From Leptospira perolatii (GTDB lineage Bacteria > Spirochaetota > Leptospiria > Leptospirales > Leptospiraceae), in assembly GCF_002811875.1 (NCBI RefSeq), contig NZ_NPDZ01000001.1, positions 496,001 to 560,000 on the forward strand: a stretch of 64,000 nucleotides of DNA. Reading direction: 5' to 3'. The first letter of the stretch is position 1. Each line of letters begins with the position of its first letter. Position numbers and translations under genes: made by a program. The notes beneath the pieces were generated by a model. That model saw only the letters and a list, made by a program, of their open reading frames with translations. It searched no databases and was not told the DNA's origin. Shown piece after piece: positions 20,128 to 27,728 of this stretch.

Positions 20128-20163
20128 TATCTTAATAACTAAGATAATTATCGTCTAAGATAT
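20128..20163. promoter_or_regulatory. Putative MarR operator at the marR start
   Basis: A perfect inverted repeat TATCTTA (20128-20134)/TAAGATA (20140-20146) with a 5-bp spacer is followed by TTATCGTCTAAGATAT (20148-20163), which touches the ATG. The latter is repeated with small changes (TTATTGTCTAAGTATT) before the next gene. The layout fits autorepression by the MarR protein. No Shine-Dalgarno sequence is visible here, so the marR message may have a very short leader. Confidence 0.5.
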
Positions 20164-20691
20164 ATGTCAACCTTTTCTGTCGAAAAAATGTCTCGGGAAG
20201 AGATTTTACAAACGCTGCACTGGACCATGAGGGAACTAGGGAGCATTTCTGTTCTGATTAGTCAGGCGGTGGCCGATATAGTCGGGATCAATAGTTCGGA
20301 TATGGAATCCGCCGACTTTTTGAATATCCATGGGCCAATGTGTGCGGGGAAACTCGCAGAACGTACGGGTCTGACCTCTGGTGCGGTTACTGGAATGATC
20401 GATCGCTTAGAAAAGGCGAACCTGGCCAAAAGAGTAGCCGATCCGAAGGATCGACGAAAGGTGCTGATCATGCCTCTGCCCGATCGTGGCCAAGAAATTG
20501 GATGCCATTTTGAATCCTTTGGAATGGCTGTTCAGAACACACTTTCCCAATTTTCCGACGAAGACCTCATCAAATTCCTGAATATCTGCAAGGCTTTAGT
20601 GGCAGTCTCCGGTGAAGAGTTAAAGAAACTCCGAACCAAAGAAGAAAAGCATCATAAACCTGAAGAAAAGAAATTCACTCCAAAAACCTAA
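20164..20691 (+). CDS. MarR-family transcriptional regulator
   Basis: The 175-residue protein has a central winged helix: MCAGKLAERTGLTSGAVTGMIDRLEKANLAKRV (about 59-91) holds the recognition helix, and DPKDRRKVLIMPL (about 93-105) is the wing with the conserved DxRxK. MarR dimers usually repress an adjacent gene and release DNA on binding a phenolic or oxidising signal. Three Cys (in GPMCAG, EIGCHF and NICKAL) could sense electrophiles. It sits 51 bp before an old yellow enzyme gene with a matching DNA motif, so it most likely controls that gene and itself. A second in-frame ATG at 20188 is a possible start. Confidence 0.85.
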   Translation: MSTFSVEKMSREEILQTLHWTMRELGSISVLISQAVADIVGINSSDMESADFLNIHGPMCAGKLAERTGLTSGAVTGMIDRLEKANLAKRVADPKDRRKVLIMPLPDRGQEIGCHFESFGMAVQNTLSQFSDEDLIKFLNICKALVAVSGEELKKLRTKEEKHHKPEEKKFTPKT

Positions 20692-20716
20692 AAAAAATAC
20701 TTTAATATTAAATAGT

Positions 20717-20732
20717 TTATTGTCTAAGTATT
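20717..20732 (+). promoter_or_regulatory. Second copy of the putative MarR motif, before the alkene reductase gene
   Basis: TTATTGTCTAAGTATT matches TTATCGTCTAAGATAT upstream of marR at 13 of 16 positions and lies 10 bp before the ATG at 20743. An overlapping AATACTT/AAGTATT pair flanks it. It is a candidate repressor site; the direct evidence is only the repetition and the position. Confidence 0.45.
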
Positions 20733-20742
20733 TGAGGTAAAC

Positions 20743-21879
20743 ATGAACCAATTATTTTCATCCTTATCAATAGGCGCACATTCTTTGAAAAATCGCATCG
20801 TAATGAGCCCCATGACTCGGTCTAGAGCGATTTCCAATCTGCCAAACGAACTGATGGCAGAGTACTATTCACAAAGGGCAGATGCAGGTTTAATTATAAC
20901 CGAGGGAACTTCTCCCTCTCCGAATGGATTAGGCTACGCAAGGATCCCAGGAATCTTCTCTGAGGAACAGGTTTCTGGATGGAGAAAAGTCACTGAAGCA
21001 GTTCACAAAAAGGGTGGAAAAATCTTTGTTCAAATTATGCATACAGGGCGTGTGGGACATCCTCTGAATTTGCCGAAAGGAGCCGAGATAATCGCACCTT
21101 CAGCAATTACACTCAAGGGTGAAATCTGGACAGATGCCCAAGGAAACCAACCCTACGGAACGCCTAGGGAAATGCAAAAGGCAGATATTGAAAAGGCGAT
21201 TCAAGAATATGCGGTTGCCGCTGAGAATGCACTTTCTGCCGGATTTGATGGCGTGGAGCTTCACGGAGCCAACGGTTATCTGATCGATCAATTCCTGAAT
21301 CCTGGTACGAATCACAGATCCGACGAATACGGTGGAAGCATTGAAAACCGAAATCGTTTTGCGGTCGAAGTAGCTCGAGAAGTTGCTAAAAGGATCGGAC
21401 CGGAAAAGGTCGGAATCAGAATCTCTCCTTTTGGGGTATTCAATAGTTTAGAAATTTATGATGGAATCGAAGAGCAATATTCCACTTTAGCCAAGGAGTT
21501 GGGAACTCTGAAGCTGGCATACGTTCACATCGTTGACCATTCCTCTATGGGAGCTCCGAAACCTGAAGAAAATACGGTTCGCAGGATCCGCGAAGAATAT
21601 AAGAAGGCAAATCCGAACGGTCTCTACATTCTTTCGGGTGGATACGATGTTCTTAGGTCCGATTCAGATCTGAAAGGCGGAAGAGGTGATTTGATCGCCT
21701 TCGGACGAAACTTTATTTCCAATCCAGACTTGGTGGATAGATTGAGAAAAGGCCAAACTTTGGAAAATCCGAATCCGGATACATTTTATACACCAGGACC
21801 GAAAGGCTATACCGACTATAAAGTGTTAGCCGAGAATTCGCACCAAAACGGTGTGCTTTCCGAGCAACTCGTAAACTAG
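20743..21879 (+). CDS. Alkene reductase, old yellow enzyme family (NemA-like)
   Basis: This 378-residue FMN enzyme reduces activated C=C bonds or nitro esters with NAD(P)H. Recognised parts are LKNRIVMSPMTRSRA (about 15-29) at the FMN site, the substrate-binding FDGVELHGANGYLIDQFLNP (about 168-187) with the conserved H..N pair, and HRSDEYGGSIENRNRFAVEV. Length and motif order fit the family. It follows marR by 51 bp on the same strand and carries the shared motif before its start, so induction by electrophiles through MarR is likely but inferred. Confidence 0.92.
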   Translation: MNQLFSSLSIGAHSLKNRIVMSPMTRSRAISNLPNELMAEYYSQRADAGLIITEGTSPSPNGLGYARIPGIFSEEQVSGWRKVTEAVHKKGGKIFVQIMHTGRVGHPLNLPKGAEIIAPSAITLKGEIWTDAQGNQPYGTPREMQKADIEKAIQEYAVAAENALSAGFDGVELHGANGYLIDQFLNPGTNHRSDEYGGSIENRNRFAVEVAREVAKRIGPEKVGIRISPFGVFNSLEIYDGIEEQYSTLAKELGTLKLAYVHIVDHSSMGAPKPEENTVRRIREEYKKANPNGLYILSGGYDVLRSDSDLKGGRGDLIAFGRNFISNPDLVDRLRKGQTLENPNPDTFYTPGPKGYTDYKVLAENSHQNGVLSEQLVN

Positions 21880-21888
21880 CGAGTCAAC

Positions 21889-22959
21889 TTAACAAGCATC
21901 TCCTCCTCCGTGGAGGAGGAGATGTAAAGTTCCGTTTCTCAGCTCAAACAGGCTGTGTATTGAGGCGTCGTAGCCTATATCAGTAAAAATCAAAACTGGT
22001 GTAGGGTCTTCCGATCTGTAAACGATTCCATTCAAGTGATACGAGCCGCCGTACATTCCGATTTCTTCCGTAAGTTTATCAGAATATTCGAATGCAATTA
22101 ATACTTTTTCGGGCCCTGATTTGCGAGCCAATAAATACAAGTATTTTCTCTCTGCGTTATTCTTAACGTAAGCGATTCTTCCAGAAATGAAAGTTTCCTT
22201 TTTGGGGGTTTTGAATTCGTATACTTCCTGTATTTGCACTTTTAGCCATTCTGCTTCGGAAAATCCTTTTGCCTTCCATACAGTTCCGGCTAAAGTTTTA
22301 TAAAGTTCGAAATCCGTGGAATTTGCTGTAGTTAATTCCTGTAAGGCGATAGACTTTAGCCCAAGCTCCGGAGAATAAACGACATAGATATTTTTTGAAT
22401 CCAAGGATTTGCTGGGCTTTACCTTCAACGCTGGTAATTCTTGGCATCCGTAAGTAGTAGCTGCATCTCCTAGAAAGTCAGGTCCATTCTCTCCAGTAAC
22501 AAGTGCTACCGAAGGCAATGTTTCTTTGACCCCGCTTCTGAATTTATAATCAAATTCGTATTCTTCCTTGGCTACTTGCCAACCGCCTGGGCCGTAAAAG
22601 GCGAGAGGCACAAAAATTGGGAGTTCCTTAGGATCGTATGCAGCCGACACAAAACCTAAAAGTCTATATGTGTCGAGTGTATCAGGGGGAGTTGAGCCTA
22701 AATACTTTCTAGAGACAAACCCGGTTCTGCCGTCCTCCGTTTTTATCTTCACCCATTCGGAGGGCTCTTCTTTTACGATATGAACTTTGGCGCCTTTTGT
22801 TAGACCGAACAGCACCTTACCAGTCTCGGGGGCTTCCCTGACATTCAAACTTCCCGAAGTGATCAGAACATAACGTACAGCACTTTTATCTTCCGGGAAA
22901 ACCGGAAGTAAAAGAAAGAGAGTTAGTATAGCGATCAACTTATGACTGCGAAAGAACAT
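21889..22959 (-). CDS. Exported SH3b-domain protein
   Basis: The 356-residue protein has a signal peptide (LIAILTLFLLLPVFP) and a bacterial SH3 domain (about 29-87): VLITSGSLNVREAPETGKVLFGLTKGAKV and WVKIKTEDGRTGFVSRKYLG are typical. SH3b domains bind peptidoglycan or peptide ligands in the periplasm. The remaining 270 residues are beta-rich and unassigned (LLLARKSGPEKVLIAFEYSD). Its last codons form one arm-pair of a long hairpin (21897-21924). It converges with the alkene reductase gene, with 9 bp between stops. Confidence 0.7.
   Translation of the reverse strand: MFFRSHKLIAILTLFLLLPVFPEDKSAVRYVLITSGSLNVREAPETGKVLFGLTKGAKVHIVKEEPSEWVKIKTEDGRTGFVSRKYLGSTPPDTLDTYRLLGFVSAAYDPKELPIFVPLAFYGPGGWQVAKEEYEFDYKFRSGVKETLPSVALVTGENGPDFLGDAATTYGCQELPALKVKPSKSLDSKNIYVVYSPELGLKSIALQELTTANSTDFELYKTLAGTVWKAKGFSEAEWLKVQIQEVYEFKTPKKETFISGRIAYVKNNAERKYLYLLARKSGPEKVLIAFEYSDKLTEEIGMYGGSYHLNGIVYRSEDPTPVLIFTDIGYDASIHSLFELRNGTLHLLLHGGGDAC
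21897..21924. terminator. Long hairpin overlapping the end of the SH3b gene
   Basis: CATCTCCTCCTCC (21897-21909) and GGAGGAGGAGATG (21912-21924) are exact complements, giving about 12 bp of stem with a 4-nt loop. It lies between converging genes but inside the coding end of the minus-strand gene. No T-run follows on either strand, so it may block read-through or protect the 3' end rather than act as a classical terminator. Confidence 0.45.
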
Positions 22960-23138
22960 CTATGAATCATATTCCTTGCGAAATAAGAACTCAGCAAACA
23001 TTTTTCTGAAGTGGATTTCGTTTAATAAGGAGCTTTTTGCTTTGGAGAAAATACAGGTTATCTGCGGATCTTAAGAAATCAAAACCATTCTCAAGATCGG
23101 TTGAGATCGCGGAAAAACGCTGACTCAGGAATTAGAGA

Positions 23139-23666
23139 TTAATCCTGAATTAGGCGTTCGATGGTTTTTTCGGAAAGCTGTTTCATGCGGACATCTTTTG
23201 CAGATAAATCTTCCAGAGATTTTCTGAATTGGTCCTGGCCTTTCAGCATTCCAACAGATAGAACATTCTCGGATTCAACTTCGTATTTTCGAATCTCTCC
23301 GGTTAGTTTCTCTTTATTCGCGGTGATTTTTTTCTCTACTGCTTGAAGATCCATGTTTGGATTTTCAGCGAGTTCTCTAAATAAGGGAGTTTCTCCAAAT
23401 AGAATATTGATTAACTCGGATTTAGGAGTGTTTCCTTCACCGAGAATTCCTAACTTCATCTGCTCTTTGGATAATTCTGCCTGAAGTCCTGCGAGCGATT
23501 CTTGGATCTTGAGATACCTAGAAGTCAAACTCGAAGAGAATTCTGTCTTATCTACGGCGTTCTTTGCTGTTTCCGAAGGGGCTTCCGTTTTCCCTGGAAC
23601 GGCGGATCTTTTGTCTCTGAGCAGTTTTTCTGCTGATGATACTAGATTCGTCAGTTGAACGTCCAT
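23139..23666 (-). CDS. Conserved hypothetical, helical cytoplasmic protein
   Basis: This 175-residue protein has no signal peptide and is almost entirely charged helix. SSAEKLLRDKRSAVPGKTEAP, YLKIQESLAGLQAELSKEQMKLG and EKKITANKEKLTGEIRKYEVESENV suggest coiled coils. The ATG at 23666 has GGAGGG upstream at good spacing. No domain is recognised. It diverges from the GNAT gene region, and no obvious partner is adjacent. Confidence 0.65.
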   Translation of the reverse strand: MDVQLTNLVSSAEKLLRDKRSAVPGKTEAPSETAKNAVDKTEFSSSLTSRYLKIQESLAGLQAELSKEQMKLGILGEGNTPKSELINILFGETPLFRELAENPNMDLQAVEKKITANKEKLTGEIRKYEVESENVLSVGMLKGQDQFRKSLEDLSAKDVRMKQLSEKTIERLIQD

Positions 23667-23874
23667 GTTCTTTACCCTCCTTTTCGGATTTACCGGACCA
23701 AAGTGGAGGATAACTGGAATCTACTTCCTCTCTTTCCCCACCCGGCTTTTATGTCGCATCTATCCGGCTACTCCGCAGGCTTATCTGTACTCAATATCGG
23801 AAAAAGTCCTCAGAACCAATGAATTTTTTTTCCGATGTATCAGCTTTTTGGGAAAAAAATCCGAAAGAGAATCT

Positions 23875-24354
23875 GTGGAAAGCACCTTAATCGCCCGCGG
23901 CGACGGCTATTATTTGAGCTCAGAAAAATCGTATTTGGATAGAAGCACGATACATTCTTTCCTTTCGAATTCGTACTGGGCAAAGGGAATCCGAAAAGAA
24001 TTAGTCGATGTTCTCATTGAGAATTCTCCGGCGTGCTTCGGAGTCTACCGGGGCGAGCCAGGAAGCGAGGGCGCCTCTCAAGTCGCTTATGCGAGAGTGG
24101 TAACCGACTTGGTAAGGTTTTCTTATTTGGCAGATGTGTTTGTTCTGCCCGAGCATCGCGGAAACGGGTTAGCAAGATGGCTCGTCGAAACGATTATAAA
24201 CCTCCCAAAATTAAGAGGGACTAGATTTTTGCTTTTTACCAACGATGCGCATAAGGTGTATTCTAAGGTCGGATTCGTCCCGCTTAGGGATAGTTGGAAG
24301 GGAATGGAAAGATTGATGAACCAAGATCTAATCTCAATCGATTACAATTTGTAA
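23875..24354 (+). CDS. GNAT-family N-acetyltransferase
   Basis: The acetyl-CoA-binding core is clear: ADVFVLPEHRGNGLARWLVETI holds the RGNGLA pyrophosphate loop, and FLLFTNDAHKVYSKVGFVPL is the usual end. The family normally begins close to YYLSSEKSYLDRSTIHSFL, so I start at GTG 23875 (AAGAGA upstream), giving 159 residues. The same frame is open back to 23665, but that extra segment is not family-like and overlaps the divergent gene. The acceptor substrate cannot be inferred. Confidence 0.78.
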   Translation: MESTLIARGDGYYLSSEKSYLDRSTIHSFLSNSYWAKGIRKELVDVLIENSPACFGVYRGEPGSEGASQVAYARVVTDLVRFSYLADVFVLPEHRGNGLARWLVETIINLPKLRGTRFLLFTNDAHKVYSKVGFVPLRDSWKGMERLMNQDLISIDYNL

Positions 24355-24469
24355 CTTTCGCGTAGTTATATCAGATCTTTCGATCAAAAAAGAAAAACCA
24401 CTATCAAATCCGTTTTCTGCTTTCCTAATATTCTATTTCCGAAACCCCTGTTTTGCGGGGGAGAGGAGC

Positions 24470-24841
24470 ATGGCTAAAGTTTTAGGAATCGGCGGAGTTT
24501 TTTACAAATCGAATAACAAAAGTGATCTACTAGCTTGGTACAAAAAACACTTAGGAATAGCGTTTGAAGATGAAAACGTACCGGCCTTCACTTTGGAAAA
24601 ATATCCTAACGGATCGGTAGTCGTGCTCGGACTTTTCGAGAAAAGTACGAAATACTTTGAGCCCTCTACAAAAGAATTTATGATCAACTTCGTCGTGGAC
24701 GATCTGGTACAGTTGATGGAGAAACTAAAGTCAGAAGGAATCGAACCCACTGCTCCGATGTTAGAAGAACCTTACGGAAAGTTCTGTTGGATCATGGACC
24801 CTGACGGAAACAAAATCGAATTGTGGGAGCCGATTCCTTAA
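24470..24841 (+). CDS. VOC (glyoxalase/bleomycin-resistance fold) protein
   Basis: The 123-residue protein has the two beta-alpha-beta-beta-beta modules of the VOC superfamily: KVLGIGGVFYKSNNKSDLLAWYKKHLGI at the start and EEPYGKFCWIMDPDGNKIELWEP at the end, where the second metal-site Glu (IELWEP) lies. VOC proteins include glyoxalase I, dioxygenases and drug-binding proteins; a single-domain protein of this length is usually metal-dependent and dimeric. It stands alone, with its stop 16 bp from the converging isomerase gene. Confidence 0.85.
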   Translation: MAKVLGIGGVFYKSNNKSDLLAWYKKHLGIAFEDENVPAFTLEKYPNGSVVVLGLFEKSTKYFEPSTKEFMINFVVDDLVQLMEKLKSEGIEPTAPMLEEPYGKFCWIMDPDGNKIELWEPIP

Positions 24842-24856
24842 TCGTCTAGTTTCAGT

Positions 24857-25639
24857 TCAAGAGTTTACAAACTTGGGCCTTCTTCGTTCTAGTACAGCGT
24901 GCAAACCTTCATCGAAGTTTCCACTCACAAAAGGCACGAACTCCTGAATCAGTTTTTCCGAAGGATTGCTTAACTCCCGTACTAGATCGGCGCGAATACT
25001 TTTCTTGATCGATTCCATGCTCGCTTGCGGGAGTTCCAACATACTTAAGATTGCTTCTTCGGACTTTTTGTTCATATCGGCGGTCGGAAATATTTGATCC
25101 ACTAATCCGATCGCTTTTGCTTCTTCGGGTTTGTATGCTTTTGCCAACATCGCGACGTCTCTCAATTTGGATTTTCCAACGACTGTCTCAATGATATTCA
25201 ATAGAGTCCGGGGGATCGTAAGGCCCACAAGAACCTCTGAAAAGCAGTATCGAAATTTTCCGTCCCCCATGAATCTGAAGTCGGTTAATATTCCGAGAAC
25301 AGCTCCGCCTGCCATTGCATGCCCATTGATCACGGACACTTCGATCTTTTGAAAAGAGTACATTACTCTTATAAGATCGAAGAGCTTTGAGAATACTTTT
25401 ACTCTCTCATCGATGGATCGATCCAACATATAACTTGCTCCTAATCCGTTGGAAAAAAACTTTTCCTGCTTGGATCCGATCATGACAGCCCTGATTGTTT
25501 TGATTTCGGCCAGATGTAAGTGAGCTTGGATTAACTCCTCGAGTATCTCTTCAGTCATTTCATTGGAAGGAGCATGGTTTAACCATATCCAAGCCAGTGG
25601 CCCTTTCTCTTCGATTTTGATATTCTTAAAAGTAGGCAT
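24857..25639 (-). CDS. Enoyl-CoA hydratase/isomerase family, likely delta3,delta2-enoyl-CoA isomerase
   Basis: The 260-residue crotonase-fold protein has the oxyanion-hole segment NGHAMAGGAVLGILTDFRF (about 106-124) and FRYCFSEVLVGLTIP. True hydratases carry two catalytic Glu. Here the first position (in AGGAV) is not Glu, while the second (FSEV) is kept. A single Glu with an AGG sequence is the pattern of mitochondrial delta3,delta2-enoyl-CoA isomerase, which shifts double bonds of unsaturated fatty acids for beta-oxidation. The assignment rests on these positions only. It diverges from an SDR gene across a 289-bp AT-rich gap. Confidence 0.8.
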   Translation of the reverse strand: MPTFKNIKIEEKGPLAWIWLNHAPSNEMTEEILEELIQAHLHLAEIKTIRAVMIGSKQEKFFSNGLGASYMLDRSIDERVKVFSKLFDLIRVMYSFQKIEVSVINGHAMAGGAVLGILTDFRFMGDGKFRYCFSEVLVGLTIPRTLLNIIETVVGKSKLRDVAMLAKAYKPEEAKAIGLVDQIFPTADMNKKSEEAILSMLELPQASMESIKKSIRADLVRELSNPSEKLIQEFVPFVSGNFDEGLHAVLERRRPKFVNS

Positions 25640-25928
25640 TTGTGTTTTCCCCTGTTCTATTACTGTTCTTTTTTTGATTCCTTATATTTAGGCTCAGTGG
25701 CTTTGTTGCTCACTGATAAATGAATTATATAGGATGAATATCGAGACAACAATAGTTTCAAATTTTCTAAATGACTTAGAGGATTTTTTTGAGTTAATTG
25801 AACGATGTTTTGTTGTTAAAATAATTTGCTTTGCAAATGAAAATAAATAGGATCCTTTTTTTATGACTGGTTTCTAAATAGTGAACATAGATTTGTTTTG
25901 ATCCAAACTCGAAAGGAAAAGTAAAAAG
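25640..25928. other. AT-rich divergent intergenic region
   Basis: These 289 bp separate the isomerase (minus) and SDR (plus) genes. The right half is strongly AT-rich. The one structured motif is ATTTGC-TTT-GCAAAT (25824-25838), a short perfect inverted repeat that could bind a regulator of either gene. No ORF or RNA gene is seen. Confidence 0.4.
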
Positions 25929-26741
25929 ATGAATAGTAAAATTTTGAAAAAGCTATCTGGAAAGCATGTGGTAATCACAGGAGCATCTTCCGGAATTGGA
26001 GCTGCACTCGCTTTAGAATTCGCAAAGTATAATACGAAGCTGACTCTGATCGCTAGACGAGCGAATCTTTTGGAGGACCTCGCAAAAAAAGCCAAAGTTC
26101 CGTGCAATATAGTTCCACTTGATCTATCAGATCTAAAGAAGGCGACAAGCTGTATCGCAGACATAGAGTCCAAATTCGGACCGATTGATATCTTCGTAAA
26201 TAATGCAGGCATGGAGAATACTGGTCCAACTTTAGAGTCATCTATCGATGAATCATTGCAATTGCTCCGATTAAACCTCGAGACTCCTCTTGTACTAACT
26301 CGTTTGCTTTTACCTAAATTGATTCAGTCAAAAGGAAATCTGATCAACGTATCCTCGGTTGCGGGATTTGTGCCATCTCCAATGCAATCCTGGTACTCAG
26401 CTTCCAAAGCTGGGTTAGGCGCATTTTCCGAATCGGTTCGTGCGGAGCTCAAAAATACCGGAGTTTCAATCCTCACTGTGTATCCGGGTCCTGTGACTAC
26501 TCCTATGTCTGAACACGCGTATACTGCGTTGGGAGGTAAAAGAGGAGTCCTGAAATTACTCCCCGAGGGAAAACCAGAAATCTTGGCTAAGAAAATAATA
26601 AGCTCCATGTTAAAAGGAAAGCCAAGACTTATATATCCTGGTTCGTACATGTCTTCTTGGTGGTTGCCTGCATTATCCAGAAAAATGGTCGATAAGATGG
26701 CTCCAAAATTATTTAGCGCTCAGTTAAAAACTGCTCCTTGA
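25929..26741 (+). CDS. Short-chain dehydrogenase/reductase
   Basis: The 270-residue protein is a classical SDR. It has the NAD(P) loop VVITGASSGIGAALALEF (about 14-31), VNNAGMENTG (about 89-98), a catalytic Ser in LINVSSVAGF and the active-site YSASK (about 158-162). SGAR-type basic residues after the second strand (ARRANL) suggest NADP preference. The late PGPVTTPM segment is usual in this family. The substrate is unknown. A good terminator follows, so it is transcribed alone. Confidence 0.88.
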   Translation: MNSKILKKLSGKHVVITGASSGIGAALALEFAKYNTKLTLIARRANLLEDLAKKAKVPCNIVPLDLSDLKKATSCIADIESKFGPIDIFVNNAGMENTGPTLESSIDESLQLLRLNLETPLVLTRLLLPKLIQSKGNLINVSSVAGFVPSPMQSWYSASKAGLGAFSESVRAELKNTGVSILTVYPGPVTTPMSEHAYTALGGKRGVLKLLPEGKPEILAKKIISSMLKGKPRLIYPGSYMSSWWLPALSRKMVDKMAPKLFSAQLKTAP

Positions 26742-26757
26742 CTTTTCGTTCGTTCGT

Positions 26758-26797
26758 GAATCCGATCGGAAAAAAGTTTTTTCGATCGGATTCGTTT
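26758..26797 (+). terminator. Rho-independent terminator after the SDR gene
   Basis: GAATCCGATCG (26758-26768) pairs with CGATCGGATTC (26783-26793), and the inner A6/T6 runs can extend the stem. A short GTTTT follows. It lies 17 bp after the SDR stop. Confidence 0.7.
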
Positions 26798-27047
26798 TAC
26801 ATTAAGGGATAAAGGATATTCCAATAAGTTAATTTAACGGACAGTTATTCGCGAAAAATTTTTGCGATTGTCTATTAAATTTGCAGCTTCGTTCGGAGAT
26901 TTTTGGAAAAATCTTTCAAGGAACCGTTGACTAAATCTAGCGAGAACTTCAATTTGATCAGAGTCGATGGGCTTATGGCTGTTGTCCAAAAGCTTGAAAG
27001 ACAAAAACCAATTAACGATAAAGAATAAACGACGGAGTCTCTTGTTT
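26798..27047. other. Intergenic stretch before the 27048 gene
   Basis: Apart from a palindrome AGATTTTT-GG-AAAAATCT (26897-26914) and an A/T-rich stretch near 26850-26870, nothing is recognised here. TTGACT at 26927 could be a -35 box, but no matching -10 is evident. The promoter of the gene at 27048 must lie in this stretch. Confidence 0.35.
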
Positions 27048-27569
27048 ATGAATTTTCAATATAAAAAAACTCGAATTTTCCTGGTTGTATGTTTCATCTT
27101 GAGCATATTACCTTTTTCTACGATATTTGCCGAAGAAGACGCACACTACATTCAGCCGGATGATTTTTTCATTACAAAAGAGGAATTTAAAGTTCAGCCT
27201 TGGATTCATGTGTACATAGCGAAACAAACAACTCCTCCTAGTGCTAAAACCAAGAACGAAGGTGAATTTTTGCAAGTGGTCGACGGCAAAAAGGTTTGGA
27301 CAAAATTCTATTACTCGACTCACAAAGCTGTGGAATCAGAACTGAAAATTGGTACGGTTGTGATCATGGCGGATTTGAGTGCTGAGGACGGATATCGTCC
27401 TCCGAATGATAAGGAAGAAGCTCGTACATGCGGTTGGTTTATCGCAAAAATCACGGATGTTTCTGATTTATACAAAGGGGTCGTCACCGTTTCCGGCGGT
27501 TACAAAATCTTGGTAGATTCGCTTCGAGTTGGAAATACCACCTCAGCTAAACCAAAGTCAGCCCAATAA
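27048..27569 (+). CDS. Exported hypothetical protein
   Basis: I start at ATG 27048 because the product then begins with a proper signal peptide (KKTRIFLVVCFILSILPFSTIFAEED); the same frame is open back to 26967 without a better start. The 173-residue mature-plus-signal protein is beta-rich and Lys-rich (FFITKEEFKVQPWIHVYIAK, GVVTVSGGYKILVDSLRVG). A single Cys (ARTCGWFI) is left after cleavage. No family is recognised. It stands alone between the SDR gene and the LptF/G-type gene. Confidence 0.65.
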   Translation: MNFQYKKTRIFLVVCFILSILPFSTIFAEEDAHYIQPDDFFITKEEFKVQPWIHVYIAKQTTPPSAKTKNEGEFLQVVDGKKVWTKFYYSTHKAVESELKIGTVVIMADLSAEDGYRPPNDKEEARTCGWFIAKITDVSDLYKGVVTVSGGYKILVDSLRVGNTTSAKPKSAQ

Positions 27570-27728
27570 AAGTTGTATCATTAACCGATTTTCAGAATTC
27601 GGGAATTCATTGTATTTGCACAAGGGATTCCCGAACTGATTTCTCCCTTAGAAACTTTGAATTCCCCTGAGAATTTCAACTAGATATATTAAGAAAATAT
27701 ACTGTACTTTTGCAAAGAATCTGAGAGA

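Noticed and set aside
23665..23874. Longer start for the GNAT gene
   Set aside because: The segment overlaps the start region of the divergent gene at 23666 and shows no GNAT similarity; GTG 23875 fits the family start.
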